A stretch of 64,000 bases of DNA, taken from Noviluteimonas caseinilytica. Its GTDB lineage: Bacteria > Pseudomonadota > Gammaproteobacteria > Xanthomonadales > Xanthomonadaceae. Below the pieces are notes generated by a model. The model saw only the letters and a list, made by a program, of their open reading frames with translations. It did no database searches and was not told where the DNA came from. This document shows, one piece after another, positions 33,794 through 42,618 of this stretch (the stretch's first letter is position 1; the number at the start of each line of letters is the position of its first letter). The translations under genes were made by a program, and so were the position numbers. The stretch is taken from the NCBI RefSeq assembly GCF_018406605.1, contig NZ_AP024545.1, positions 1,550,001 through 1,614,000 on the forward strand, in the 5' to 3' direction.

Positions 33794-35323
33794 ATGAAGG
33801 CCATTGGCACGATATTTTTGCTGTGCGCCGCACTGACGGCGCTTCCATCGAACGCGCAGCTGCGAACGCCGCAATACCCGGAAGACGACACGGTCGTCGT
33901 GCAGCTGGACGACGAGACGCCCACCCAGGTCTGCCATCCGGATGCCGAGTGGATCCGCCTCGGCTTCGCGTCGATCGACCTGCACGGCACCGACAAGCTC
34001 GTGCTCACCAGCTCAGACGGCGATGAACTCAAGCTCTTCGGCACGCGCTGGAACGGCCGCGTCTTCCACACCCGCGCGCTGCGCGGCGACTGCATCACCA
34101 TCGAGAAGGCCTTCAACGACGCCGACAGCGCATTCGCGTTGTCCGATTACCAGGCGGGCCTGGACGCATTGGCCGACACGCACGCGCGCATCGCCGCCGC
34201 CGGCGACCTGTGCGACAGCACGCCGCTGGATTGCAGGAAGACGTCCGACCTGGTGATCGCCGCCGATCCCACGATGGTGCTGGCGCTCGGCGACAACGCG
34301 TACACCAACGGCACGCTGGCCGAGTTCATGTCGCGCTACGACCCCAACTGGGGCCGCTTCAAGGACATCACCGCGCCCGTGGCGGGCAACCACGAATACC
34401 TGACGACGAACGCCGCGGGCTATTTCGATTACTTCAACGGCGTCGGCCAGAACGACGGCCCGGCCGGCGAGCGCACGAAGGGCTACTACAGTTTCGATGT
34501 GGGCGAATGGCACTTCATCGCGCTCAACAGCAAGTCGGGCGGTGCGGTGTCGGCGACGCAACTGGCATGGCTCGACGCCGACCTGCGCGCGAACACCAAG
34601 CCGTGCACCGCCGCGTACATGCATTACCCCTTCATCAGCAGCGGGCGCTACACCACGTTCCCGAACATCAAGCCGATCATGGATCGCCTGTATGCCGCGA
34701 AGGTGGACTTGCTGCTGACGGGCCACGACCACGACTACCAGCGCTTCCAGAAGATGGATGGCGAGCAGGTGGCGCAGGACGACGGCGTGCGCGAAGTCAT
34801 CACCGGCACCGGCGGCGGCGACAAGTACACCGTGGTCGGCACGCATCCGCTGTATGTCACGGGGCAGGGCAGCACGTTCGGCATCCTGCGCGTCGACCTC
34901 ACGGGCGTCGGTTACGACGGGGCCTTCGTGCCGATCGCGGGCAAGACCTGGACCGACAGCTTCAACGGGCAGTGCCACCGCGCGGAAGACGGGCTCGTCG
35001 GCGATTACATCCTGACGGCTTCGCCCACGATTTCGGTCACGCGCGGCAGCAGCGGCGCGAAGGTGATCACCGTGGCCAGCTACGGCGCGTTCAACGAATT
35101 GGTGAAGCTGGCGAACGGCACGCTGCCCAGCGGCGTCACCGCGACCTGGTCGCCCTACAACGTCACGCCGCCGGGCGATGGCAGCGCCACCGGCCGCGTC
35201 ACGCTGAAGGTGTCGAACAGCGCGGAGAAGGGCACCTATCCGATCGCGATCACGGGCACCAACGCCGCCGGCACGCCGGACGAACGCGTGCGCAAGACGA
35301 GCTTCACGCTGACGGTGAAGTAA
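33794..35323 (+). CDS. Secreted metallophosphoesterase
   Basis: A 509 aa exported calcineurin-like phosphoesterase. A signal peptide (about 1-21, ending SNAQ) is followed by a short N-domain. The dinuclear metal site is visible: VLALGDNAYTNGT, VAGNHEYL, YMHYPFIS and LLTGHDHDYQR. This pattern resembles purple-acid-phosphatase-like enzymes. A C-terminal beta-rich Ig-like domain (about 395-509) may bind a surface or polymer. The start at 33794 gives a correct signal peptide. A monocistronic gene with its own upstream hairpin. Confidence 0.87.
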   Translation: MKAIGTIFLLCAALTALPSNAQLRTPQYPEDDTVVVQLDDETPTQVCHPDAEWIRLGFASIDLHGTDKLVLTSSDGDELKLFGTRWNGRVFHTRALRGDCITIEKAFNDADSAFALSDYQAGLDALADTHARIAAAGDLCDSTPLDCRKTSDLVIAADPTMVLALGDNAYTNGTLAEFMSRYDPNWGRFKDITAPVAGNHEYLTTNAAGYFDYFNGVGQNDGPAGERTKGYYSFDVGEWHFIALNSKSGGAVSATQLAWLDADLRANTKPCTAAYMHYPFISSGRYTTFPNIKPIMDRLYAAKVDLLLTGHDHDYQRFQKMDGEQVAQDDGVREVITGTGGGDKYTVVGTHPLYVTGQGSTFGILRVDLTGVGYDGAFVPIAGKTWTDSFNGQCHRAEDGLVGDYILTASPTISVTRGSSGAKVITVASYGAFNELVKLANGTLPSGVTATWSPYNVTPPGDGSATGRVTLKVSNSAEKGTYPIAITGTNAAGTPDERVRKTSFTLTVK

Positions 35324-35333
35324 TCGCGCCCGC

Positions 35334-36095
35334 TCAGGGCACGAACTGCACGCCGAGGTAGAAGATCACCTTCTGGCGGTTCTCGCCGCGCAGTTCGCTG
35401 CCCAGCGAGGCGAGCAGGTTGCACGTGTCGCCGAGGGGTGCGCGCGTGCCGACATTGATCGTCGGCACGACGCGTTCGCCATCGGTCTGCGAGAGGTTGA
35501 CCTCGGCGATGCACGACGCGCGCGACCAGCACGCATGCGCGAGGTACGCGCCGCCCTGCCACGCATCCGGATCCACGGACACGAAGTGCCTGCCGATCTC
35601 CACGCCCGCGGCGAAGTCGCCGAAATCGTGCGACGCCTGCACGGGCAGGAAGAAGTCCGGGTGTTCCGATGCCAGGCCGCGCCGTCGCGCGGACGCCGAC
35701 CAGCCCTTGCTCCACACCGGCTGCACGGCCATCGCAATGCCCGCTTTCTCATCGTCCAGGAAGCGCCAGCGCAGGCCGAATTCCAGGTCGCTCCAGCCCG
35801 AACGCCACGCGCCGTCATCGTCGCGGGCGTGCGCCCATCCGCCCTGCACGGAGAGCTGGACGTGTTCGCCGACGCCGCGGTTGATGTCGAGGTTCGGCGC
35901 GGTGACTTCCCATCCGGCGCCTGCATGGCCGCCGGTGGCCGCGAGGTTGATCTCCCACTTGGCGTCGCCCGGCGTGCCCGGGTCGTTGGTGATCATCGGC
36001 GGTCCGGCCTGCGCATGCGCCTGGCGCGGAACGGCGAACGCGAGTGCGCACGCCATCACCGCCAGCAGTGCATGCCACGCCGCGCCGCGTGTCAC
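35334..36095 (-). CDS. Outer-membrane beta-barrel-like protein
   Basis: A 253 aa exported protein with a signal peptide ending AHAQ. The mature part starts GPPMITNDPGTPGDAKWEINLA, which is characteristic of a family of putative outer-membrane transporters. Alternating amphipathic strands follow (VQLSVQGGWAHAR, WSDLEFGLRWRF, AIAMAVQPVW), ending KVIFYLGVQFVP. Function unknown; a porin or transport role is inferred only. Its ATG overlaps the stop of the upstream gene at 36092 (ATGA). Confidence 0.75.
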   Translation of the reverse strand: MTRGAAWHALLAVMACALAFAVPRQAHAQAGPPMITNDPGTPGDAKWEINLAATGGHAGAGWEVTAPNLDINRGVGEHVQLSVQGGWAHARDDDGAWRSGWSDLEFGLRWRFLDDEKAGIAMAVQPVWSKGWSASARRRGLASEHPDFFLPVQASHDFGDFAAGVEIGRHFVSVDPDAWQGGAYLAHACWSRASCIAEVNLSQTDGERVVPTINVGTRAPLGDTCNLLASLGSELRGENRQKVIFYLGVQFVP

Positions 36096-36628
36096 GCGAA
36101 GCCCGCGCGCACGTGGAATCCCAGCGCACCCGCGATCGTCGGCAGCACTTCTTCGTCGCGCTGCAGGGAGATCCAGCCGGCGATGTGTTCACTGCCGGTC
36201 TCGTAGGTCCACAGCGTGTAGTGGTGTTCGCGCAGGCGGTCGAACGCGGTCTGCAGGAGGGCGGAGGTATCCGTGTCGGTAAGGAACTCCGCATCCGTCG
36301 GATCTTCCACGCCCCATTCAATCTGCAACCCGAAGCGCGCGGCCAGTTCGTCGAGCACCTGCACGAGGCCTTCGCTATCTTCCTCGCCGAGGAAGAAGCC
36401 CGCCTTCCAGTCGATCGCATCGCGGATCGCTTCGACGGGGTCGCCGCCTTCGGCCATCGCCTCCTGCACGGGCGCGAACTGCTGCAGCGCCGCGTCGTCG
36501 TCGCCGGGATTGATCAGCAGCAGCAGTTGCCACGCGACGGTTTCCAGCGCGGCGTCGTCGTCGAGGTCGGCCGAGGCGTGGAAGGCCTGGTCGAAGTTGT
36601 CGTCGGGGTCGAAGTCGTGGGGCGTCAT
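36092..36628 (-). CDS. Hypothetical acidic protein, possibly DUF6630
   Basis: A 178 aa acidic soluble protein. It begins MTPHDFDPDDNFDQAFHA and contains ETVAWQLLLLINPGDDDAALQQF, AIDWKAGFFLGEEDSEGLVQVLDELAARFGL and WTYETGSEHIAGWISLQRDEEVL. The arrangement resembles the DUF6630 family, known mainly from Xanthomonadales; this is a memory match, not a search. It is co-translated with the outer-membrane protein downstream. Confidence 0.68.
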   Translation of the reverse strand: MTPHDFDPDDNFDQAFHASADLDDDAALETVAWQLLLLINPGDDDAALQQFAPVQEAMAEGGDPVEAIRDAIDWKAGFFLGEEDSEGLVQVLDELAARFGLQIEWGVEDPTDAEFLTDTDTSALLQTAFDRLREHHYTLWTYETGSEHIAGWISLQRDEEVLPTIAGALGFHVRAGFA

Positions 36629-36793
36629 GGGGCGAAAGCTTACGCCGCTTGAAGTCGGCCCATCCCCCGGGCGGGGGACCGGCCGTGAACGGTCCCCGAG
36701 CCCCCGTGGCCTGCGTCCCGTTCGCATCGCGTACGAAAAGGAAGACAGGCCGCCGTCCCCCGGGCGGGCTGCGCAACAACAGGTCCCCCCGTA

Positions 36794-37066
36794 ATGCCCA
36801 AGTTCCTCATCGAGCGCGAAGTCCCCGGCGTCGGCAAGCTGACGGAGTCCGAAATGCAGAGCATGGCCCGGCGTTCCGTCGGCGTGCTGCGCCAGCTCGG
36901 CCCCGACATCCAGTGGGTCGAGAGCTACATCACCGGCAACAACCTCTATTGCGTGTACGTGGCGCCCGACGAAGAGATGGTGCGCGAACACGGCCGCCTC
37001 ACCGGGTTCCCGGTCAACAAGGTCACGCAGATCGGACGCGTGATCGACCCCACGACGGCCGAGTAG
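36794..37066 (+). CDS. DUF4242 family protein
   Basis: A 90 aa protein with the DUF4242 pattern: PKFLIEREVPGVGKLTESEMQ, SVGVLRQLGPDIQWVESYITGNNLYCVYVAPDEEMVREH and the final KVTQIGRVIDPTTAE. Family members have a ferredoxin-like dimeric fold; one actinobacterial member binds nickel. Function here is unknown. It precedes the anchored protein gene by 23 bases on the same strand. Confidence 0.88.
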   Translation: MPKFLIEREVPGVGKLTESEMQSMARRSVGVLRQLGPDIQWVESYITGNNLYCVYVAPDEEMVREHGRLTGFPVNKVTQIGRVIDPTTAE

Positions 37067-37089
37067 GCGCGCAAGCCAAAGGATCCGCG

Positions 37090-37680
37090 ATGTTCAACGA
37101 GATGGCCTGGTCGTTCATCGTCCAGACGCTCTCGGGCGTCGTTGCGGTGTTCATCGGCATCTGGCTCGCGCTCGTCGTCGAGCGCCGCCGCCGCACCGAA
37201 GACGCGAGCGAGCGCGAAGCCCTGCAGCAGGCCGAATACGAACGCGCCACCGACAGCATCCTGGGAAGCGTGGTGAAGAACGTTGCGGAAGCCAAGCGCG
37301 TGCTGCACCTGTTGCATGGCACGCGCTGCCCGCGGCTCTTGCATGCGGATCTTGAAACCGCCGTGTGGTACGCGAGCCAGGGCCACTTCACCGCGCTGTG
37401 CCGCAACGTGGACCAGCGCGTGATCTTCAGCCAGTTCTTCGACGACGTGCGGCGGCTCAGTGCGTTCGTGGATTTCCGCACCAACCTGCAGGCGCAATTG
37501 GCGACGCAGCATCGGAACGCGGAGGAAGAGGAGATCGCCGCGCTCCTGGGCGACGTGGACCAGCACCTCGCGGCGCTGGCGGAAGACTTGCGGTTCTGCG
37601 GCGTGCTGCTGGTCACCGACCACGGGAAGCCGGTGCACAAGCGGTTGATGGGGATCCAGCAGGAGATGGCGAGCGCTTGA
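37090..37680 (+). CDS. Membrane-anchored hypothetical protein, 196 aa
   Basis: One N-terminal membrane helix (about 8-30, IVQTLSGVVAVFIGIWLALVVE) is followed by a long helical, charged cytosolic region (RRRRTEDASEREALQQAEYE). A domain with FTALCRNVDQRVIFSQFFDDVRRLS comes next. The layout matches small anchored coiled-coil proteins, but no family or motif was recognised. It may be co-transcribed with the DUF4242 gene. The 205 bases after it, up to the toxin gene, hold a possible operator only. Confidence 0.65.
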   Translation: MFNEMAWSFIVQTLSGVVAVFIGIWLALVVERRRRTEDASEREALQQAEYERATDSILGSVVKNVAEAKRVLHLLHGTRCPRLLHADLETAVWYASQGHFTALCRNVDQRVIFSQFFDDVRRLSAFVDFRTNLQAQLATQHRNAEEEEIAALLGDVDQHLAALAEDLRFCGVLLVTDHGKPVHKRLMGIQQEMASA

Positions 37681-37844
37681 GGCTCGGTGCGGTTCGTGGG
37701 CCCTTGGAACAGTCTTGGCTGCGGACAGGAAGGCGCGCGCGTAGGTAGCAGCGCAGTGCAACGGCGCGATCCGGGGAACGCGTCGGCGAACCGAATGGGA
37801 CGCGTCCCGAAGATCGGTCAACGCCGACGCAAGCGTGCGGCAAA

Positions 37845-37867
37845 CCCTGATGTCGTGCTTGTCAGGG
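37845..37867. promoter_or_regulatory. Possible toxin-antitoxin operator
   Basis: CCCTGA (37845-37850) and TCAGGG (37862-37867) form a dyad with an 11-base spacer, 19 bases upstream of the toxin start. Autoregulatory operators of this kind are usual for type II toxin-antitoxin operons. The match is short, so it is tentative. Confidence 0.3.
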
Positions 37868-37885
37868 GTTGGCGACCTTTGGAGA

Positions 37886-38182
37886 ATGATCGAGGTCGTC
37901 GAATCCGAGGAATTCCGGGCATGGCGCGGCGCGTTGCCGAGCCAGCGTGTGCGGAACCAGATCCGGACGCGTCTGGGACGGCTTGCGTTTGGCAACCCTG
38001 GCGCGCATCGCGTCCTTGACGGCGGTATCGTCGAGCTCAAGATCGACATCGGGCCGGGATACCGGGTTTACTACGCGCGCGTCACCCAAGCGCGCTTCTA
38101 CGTTCTGCGTGGCGGTAACAAGCAGACACAGCAGCGGGACATCGAAGCGGCACGTCGCGCCGCCAGGGAGTTGAGGTCATGA
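37886..38182 (+). CDS. RelE/ParE-superfamily toxin (HigB-like)
   Basis: A 98 aa basic protein of the Gp49/HigB-like RelE superfamily: EEFRAWRGALPSQRVRNQIRTRLGRLAFGNPG, then VLDGGIVELKIDIGPGYRVYYARV and FYVLRGGNKQTQQRDIEAARR. The GYRVYY and GGNK-Q patterns are hallmarks of these mRNA-cleaving or ribosome-dependent toxins. The start with the GGAGA box directly before ATG 37886 is preferred to longer frames. The toxin gene comes first and overlaps its antitoxin (ATGA), the HigBA order. Confidence 0.86.
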   Translation: MIEVVESEEFRAWRGALPSQRVRNQIRTRLGRLAFGNPGAHRVLDGGIVELKIDIGPGYRVYYARVTQARFYVLRGGNKQTQQRDIEAARRAARELRS

Positions 38183-38562
38183 CATTGCCGCAAGGGTTCA
38201 GGCTCTGGAGCGCGACAGAGGACATGAAGACCGAACTCGATCGGCTCTGCTACCTGTTCGCGTGCCTCGAAGAAGCGCCACGCGACGACGCGTTTTTTGC
38301 CCACGCCGTAGACGACGTCCAACGCTCGCGCAAGGAACACGAAGGTGTGCGCGACAGGCCAATGACCCTCAAGCGCATCGAGAAGACGATGCGCGACTTT
38401 CCAACCGTCTCGCTCGAGAACGTGGTTCGCATCATTCACGCGCTGGGATATGACTTCGACGTCGCGACGTTGGAAGCCCCGGTCCCTCGCGCCCCCTCGC
38501 GCCGCGCCGCCGCCAAGCGCACGCGCCACGCCGCCACCCGCATCCAGCGACGCAAAGCATGA
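38179..38562 (+). CDS. HTH antitoxin (HigA-like)
   Basis: A 127 aa protein that pairs with the upstream toxin. An N-terminal helical region is followed by MTLKRIEKTMRDFPTVSLENVVRIIHALGYDF, which fits a helix-turn-helix with the usual LENVVRI-type recognition helix. A highly basic tail (SRRAAAKRTRHAATRIQRRKA) could bind DNA. The antitoxin is longer than most HigA proteins because of its N-terminal extension. The ATG overlaps the toxin stop, and its own stop overlaps the ltaE start. Confidence 0.75.
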   Translation: MTLPQGFRLWSATEDMKTELDRLCYLFACLEEAPRDDAFFAHAVDDVQRSRKEHEGVRDRPMTLKRIEKTMRDFPTVSLENVVRIIHALGYDFDVATLEAPVPRAPSRRAAAKRTRHAATRIQRRKA

Positions 38563-39569
38563 ACCCCATCGACCTCCGCTCCGACACCGTCACACGCCCC
38601 ACGCCCGCCATGCGCGAGGCGATGCTCCGCGCGGAAGTCGGCGACGACGTCTATGGCGAAGACCCGACGGTCAACGCATTGCAGCAGCGCATGGCGACCG
38701 ACCTCGGCTTCGACGCGGGCCTGTTCGCGCCCAGCGGCACGCAGGCCAACCTGCTGGCGCTGCTCGCGCATTGCCAGCGCGGCGACGAATACATCGTCGG
38801 CATGGACGCGCACACGTATCGCTACGAAGGCGGCGGTGCGGCGGTGTTCGGCTCGATCCAGCCGCAGCCATTGCCGCAGGGCGAGGACGGGCGCATGTCG
38901 CTCGAAGCCGTCGAGGCCGCCATCAAGCCGGTCGATCCGCACTTCGCACGCACCAAGCTGCTGTGCCTCGAAAACACCTGGCACGGCCGCCCGATGCCGC
39001 ACGCCTACCTGCGCGATGCGCGCGCGCTGTGCGACCGGCGCGGGCTCGCGTTCCACCTCGATGGCGCGCGCCTGTACAACGCCGCCGTCGCGGATGGCGT
39101 GGCGCCGCGTGAGCTCGCACGCGATTTCGACAGCGTGTCGGTGTGTCTGTCGAAGGGCCTCGGCGCACCGGTCGGTTCCGTGCTGCTCGGCTCGCACGCG
39201 CTGATCGAAAGCGCGAAGCGCTGGCGCAAGGTCGCCGGCGGCGGCATGCGCCAGGCGGGCATCCTCGCCGCGGCGTGCCTGCATGCGCTCGACCACCACG
39301 TCGAACGCCTCGCCGATGATCACCGCCGCGCGGCGCAACTGGCCGACGGCCTGCGCGCCCTCGGCATCGCGGTGGCCGCGCAGCACACCAACATGGTGTT
39401 CATCGACATCCCGAACGAACGCCTCGACGCGTTCCGCAAGCACATGGACACCGCCGGCATCCGCATGTCGATCGGCTACACGCCGCGCATCCGCATGGTC
39501 ACGCACCTGGACATCGACGATGCAGCGATCGCGCGGACGCTGGAAGCGTTCCGCGCCTTCGCCGGCTGA
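38559..39569 (+). CDS. ltaE: Low-specificity L-threonine aldolase
   Basis: A 336 aa PLP enzyme that splits L-threonine (and allo-threonine) to glycine and acetaldehyde. It starts NPIDLRSDTVTRPTPAMREAM, the family signature, with GDDVYGEDPTVNALQ, the HLDGARLYNAAV aspartate-containing segment and the PLP-lysine motif SVCLSKGLGAPVGSVL. The length is normal. Translation is coupled by ATGA to the antitoxin gene, an unusual partner for a metabolic enzyme. Confidence 0.94.
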   Translation: MNPIDLRSDTVTRPTPAMREAMLRAEVGDDVYGEDPTVNALQQRMATDLGFDAGLFAPSGTQANLLALLAHCQRGDEYIVGMDAHTYRYEGGGAAVFGSIQPQPLPQGEDGRMSLEAVEAAIKPVDPHFARTKLLCLENTWHGRPMPHAYLRDARALCDRRGLAFHLDGARLYNAAVADGVAPRELARDFDSVSVCLSKGLGAPVGSVLLGSHALIESAKRWRKVAGGGMRQAGILAAACLHALDHHVERLADDHRRAAQLADGLRALGIAVAAQHTNMVFIDIPNERLDAFRKHMDTAGIRMSIGYTPRIRMVTHLDIDDAAIARTLEAFRAFAG

Positions 39570-40463
39570 TCAGCGCGCGACGAGCGCCGGAGTGCGCAGC
39601 GCTTCCTGCTGCGCCAGCAGGTAGGCATACCACTCCACCTGCACCGCCCACAGCGGCCCGATCTCGCGCTCGAAATCCGCGACGCTCGCACCGTGCTGCA
39701 ACAAGCGCTCGAATCCCGGCGCGTACTTCCCGCCGTCGTGGTGCAGCAGGAAGTGCACCAGGCTCCACCACTCGACGTAATACAGGTTGACGTACGATGC
39801 GATCGGCGGCCCACTGCCATCGATCAACGCCTTCAACGGGATGACGCGCCCCGTCTGCACGTCCGACGCCAGGTTGCCGCTGAAGCGCAGCTGCGGCAGC
39901 CACCAGATCGGATACGCGTTGCGATCCGCATCGCCCGGATGCAAGCCCGTCGCATCGATCCGGCTCGCACCGAAATAACCGGCCAGCCCTTCATCGATCC
40001 ACTTCGCGCGCTGGAAATGCATGACTTCCTGCGCCAGCTGGTGCGCGGCTTCGTGCAGCATCCAGTGATACGGGTTGGCACCGTCGGCGACATACGCGCG
40101 ACATTCGGGCGGCACGTAACGCGCTTCCGCCCACGGGATCGCGCTGTTCCATGCCTTGAACTCGCTGCGCGTGCCGTACAGCACCAGCTGCAGTTTCGCC
40201 GGTGGCGTGGTGTGCGGCAGGTGCGCGAATTGCGCGAGGTAGGCGGCGTGCAGTTTCTCGACGGCTTCCCCGGTCGCGCGCGTCTGTTCCATCGTTGCGT
40301 TCGAACGCACCAGGTAATGCGTCGTCTCGATGACTTGCCCGTCGCGCGGCGCGTGCTTCTGCACCACCGGCACGGCCGCCTTCCCCGGCCGATCCAGCAT
40401 CCACCCGTGCACCGCCGCCACCAGCGCGACCATCGCGATCAGCAACAACCAGGGCGGCTTCAT
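39570..40463 (-). CDS. Membrane-anchored zinc-peptidase-like protein
   Basis: A 297 aa protein with an N-terminal signal anchor (about 4-22). The central HEAAH motif (WMLHEAAHQLAQE) with a downstream glutamate in WIDEGLAGYFG fits a gluzincin zinc-peptidase site. Upstream, TRATGEAVEKLHAAYLAQF and LQLVLYGTRSEFKAW match DUF1570-type proteins. It probably acts in the periplasm. The substrate is unknown. It is convergent with ltaE (the stops abut at 39569/39570). Confidence 0.75.
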   Translation of the reverse strand: MKPPWLLLIAMVALVAAVHGWMLDRPGKAAVPVVQKHAPRDGQVIETTHYLVRSNATMEQTRATGEAVEKLHAAYLAQFAHLPHTTPPAKLQLVLYGTRSEFKAWNSAIPWAEARYVPPECRAYVADGANPYHWMLHEAAHQLAQEVMHFQRAKWIDEGLAGYFGASRIDATGLHPGDADRNAYPIWWLPQLRFSGNLASDVQTGRVIPLKALIDGSGPPIASYVNLYYVEWWSLVHFLLHHDGGKYAPGFERLLQHGASVADFEREIGPLWAVQVEWYAYLLAQQEALRTPALVAR

Positions 40464-40498
40464 GCGCACGTGCGATCTCCGCGGAGCATGCGCACAGC

Positions 40499-41098
40499 CT
40501 ACTGCACGTGGCGGACCCGCGCGGGCGAGACGTGCGGATTGTTCGGCACGTAGAAGCGCCACAGATGTTCGAGCCCGACGCGAATGCCGATCCGCGGCGT
40601 CGCCACCGGATGCAACGGCGGCGGCGTGCCGTCGTCGAGGATGCGCGGGCCGTCGCCTTTCACCAGGTCGGCGCCATCGAGCGCACCGGTGATGCCGAGC
40701 GCCTGCGTCAGTCGCGCCGGTCCGCTGCAGAGCAAGCGTTCCGACACGCCACCGCGCGCGGCGAACATCTCCGGCAAGCCATCGATCGGTTCGAGCGCAC
40801 GGATCAGGATCCCCGCACCCGGCGTCTTGTCCCACGCCACCGCATTCGCGCACCAATGCATGCCGTAGGTGAAGTAGACATACAGGTGCCCGGGCTCGCC
40901 GAACATCGTCGCGTTGCGCGCAGTCTTGCCGCGATACGTGTGCGCGGCGGGATCCAGGCCCGCGCAATACGCCTCCACTTCCACGATGCGGCCCGCGCGC
41001 CCGTCAGGCATCGCGAGCACTTTGTTGAGCAGGTCGCGCGCGACCAGGAGGGTGTCGCGGCGATAGAAAGCGCGGGGCAATCGTTTGCGACGGGGCAT
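40499..41098 (-). CDS. 3-methyladenine DNA glycosylase (MPG/AAG family)
   Basis: A 199 aa base-excision enzyme that removes alkylated purines. The family pattern is intact: FYRRDTLLVARDLLNKVL, GRIVEVEAYCAGLDPAAHTYRGKTARNATMFGEPGHLYVYFTYGMHWCANAV, and CSGPARLTQALGI. The glutamate in VEAYC corresponds to the catalytic base, and the tyrosine in YRGKT to the flipping residue. The start at 41098 (MPRRKRLPRAF) fits the family; longer frames add an unlikely leader. It is monocistronic. Confidence 0.92.
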   Translation of the reverse strand: MPRRKRLPRAFYRRDTLLVARDLLNKVLAMPDGRAGRIVEVEAYCAGLDPAAHTYRGKTARNATMFGEPGHLYVYFTYGMHWCANAVAWDKTPGAGILIRALEPIDGLPEMFAARGGVSERLLCSGPARLTQALGITGALDGADLVKGDGPRILDDGTPPPLHPVATPRIGIRVGLEHLWRFYVPNNPHVSPARVRHVQ

Positions 41099-41231
41099 GC
41101 CGGGCAGTGTAGGGCGCGTCCGGTGAGCGACCGGCCGTCGGCGCGCGCGACCGCGCCGACCGGCGGTGACCGCCGATGGCAGGGCGACCCGTTGCTCCAT
41201 TGGCCCGCCCCCGGGCCCTGAGGATCACGCC

Positions 41232-42518
41232 ATGACTCGTCCGTTCCTTGTGGCCGCGCTGGCGGCCGCGACTTGTACGTTCCTGGGTGGCTGCAACCAG
41301 CCCTCGACCAGCGCACCCGCCGCCCCCGCCGGCACCAGCACCGCGACCACCGCCCCGGCCACGACCGCGCCGGCCGCCGGCACCGATACCGCGGCCACCA
41401 AGCCCGCCCCCACCGACTTCGACCAGCTCGCCGACCGCGTGGTCGCCAACGCCGGCGTGAAGGAAGGCGACATCGTGATGGTCACCGGGCGTTCGAGCGA
41501 TGCCGAACTGCTCGAAGACATCGCGGTGGCCGCGCGCAAGCTCGGCGCGTCGCCGATGATCAGCTACAGCAGCGATCGCCTCGCCAAGCGCATGTTCTTC
41601 GACATCCCCGAAAAATACGATTCGCAGACCGACGCGCTGGGCATGAAGCTCGCGGGCATCGTCAACGTCGTCATCTCGATCGGCAACCAGGCGCAGGAAG
41701 CCTTGTTCGAAGGCGCCGATCCCAAGCGCATGGCCGCGCGCGGCAAGGCCGACGAACCGGTGAGCATGGCGTTCCTCAAGAACAACGTGCGTACCGTCGA
41801 GATCGGCAACAACCTGTATCCCACGCCGTGGCGCGCCGAACGCTACGGCATGAGCGAAGACGAGCTGTCGAAGATGTTCTGGAGCGGCGTGAACCTGGAT
41901 TACACCGACCTGGTGAAGCGCGGCAGCGACGTCAAGGCGATGCTCGCCGCGGGTGACGAAATCCACATCACGCATCCCAATGGCACCGACCTCACCGTCA
42001 AGGTGAAGGGCCGCCCGGTGGGCGTGAGCGATGGCGTGATTTCCGCCGAAGACATGAAGGCCGGCGGCGCCGCGAACGCGGTGTACCTGCCCGCGGGCGA
42101 GGTCTACACCACGCCGGTGGCCGGCACGGCGAACGGCAAGCTCGTCAATCCGAAGTCGTTCTATCGCGGCAAGGCCGTCGACGGCCTGACGATGGAATTC
42201 AAGGACGGCAAGATGGTGTCGATGTCGGGCAGCGGCCCGGGCTTCGCCGACCTGAAAGCCGAATACGACGCGGTCAGCGATCCGCGCAAGGATGATTTCG
42301 CATACGTCGACTTCGGCATCAATCCCAACGTGAAGCTGCCGGCCAACGCGACGGTCGGCAACTGGGTGCCTGCGGGCACGATCACCGTCGGCACGGGCGG
42401 CAACACCTGGGCCGGCGGCACGAACAGCGTGCCGTACGGGCAGACGGTGTCGCTGATGGGCGCGACGGTGACGCTGGATGGGAAGCCGGTGATCGAAGGC
42501 GGCACGTTGAAGCTTTGA
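41232..42518 (+). CDS. Lipoprotein related to M29 aminopeptidases
   Basis: A 428 aa lipoprotein: signal peptide with lipobox LGGC (C at about 21), then an Ala/Thr/Pro linker to about 60. The rest follows the M29 (AmpS/AmpT) pattern: DQLADRVVANAGVKEGDIVMV, GASPMISY, and YLPAGEVYTTPV, which matches the family segment with one metal-binding glutamate. The later ligands (the E-G-N segment and the two histidines) are not recognisable; the region reads DFGINPNVKL and VSLMGATVTLDGK. It is therefore probably not an active peptidase. The ATG has GGATC upstream. Confidence 0.78.
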   Translation: MTRPFLVAALAAATCTFLGGCNQPSTSAPAAPAGTSTATTAPATTAPAAGTDTAATKPAPTDFDQLADRVVANAGVKEGDIVMVTGRSSDAELLEDIAVAARKLGASPMISYSSDRLAKRMFFDIPEKYDSQTDALGMKLAGIVNVVISIGNQAQEALFEGADPKRMAARGKADEPVSMAFLKNNVRTVEIGNNLYPTPWRAERYGMSEDELSKMFWSGVNLDYTDLVKRGSDVKAMLAAGDEIHITHPNGTDLTVKVKGRPVGVSDGVISAEDMKAGGAANAVYLPAGEVYTTPVAGTANGKLVNPKSFYRGKAVDGLTMEFKDGKMVSMSGSGPGFADLKAEYDAVSDPRKDDFAYVDFGINPNVKLPANATVGNWVPAGTITVGTGGNTWAGGTNSVPYGQTVSLMGATVTLDGKPVIEGGTLKL

Positions 42519-42536
42519 TCGCTTCACGTTTCAAAG

Positions 42537-42572
42537 CCCCTCTCCCTCCGGGAGAGGGGTTGGGGAGAGGGT
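42537..42572. repeat. CCCCTCTCCC extragenic palindrome
   Basis: CCCCTCTCCC and GGGAGAGGGG pair with a three-base loop at 42537-42559, followed by TTGGGGAGAGGGT. This is a familiar intergenic repeat in Pseudomonas- and Xanthomonas-like genomes. It begins 18 bases after the lipoprotein gene stop and may also act as a terminator. Confidence 0.7.
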
Positions 42573-42618
42573 ACGCATCACGCGCGTAAACTCCGCCGGC
42601 CGCTACCGGAGCTACGCC

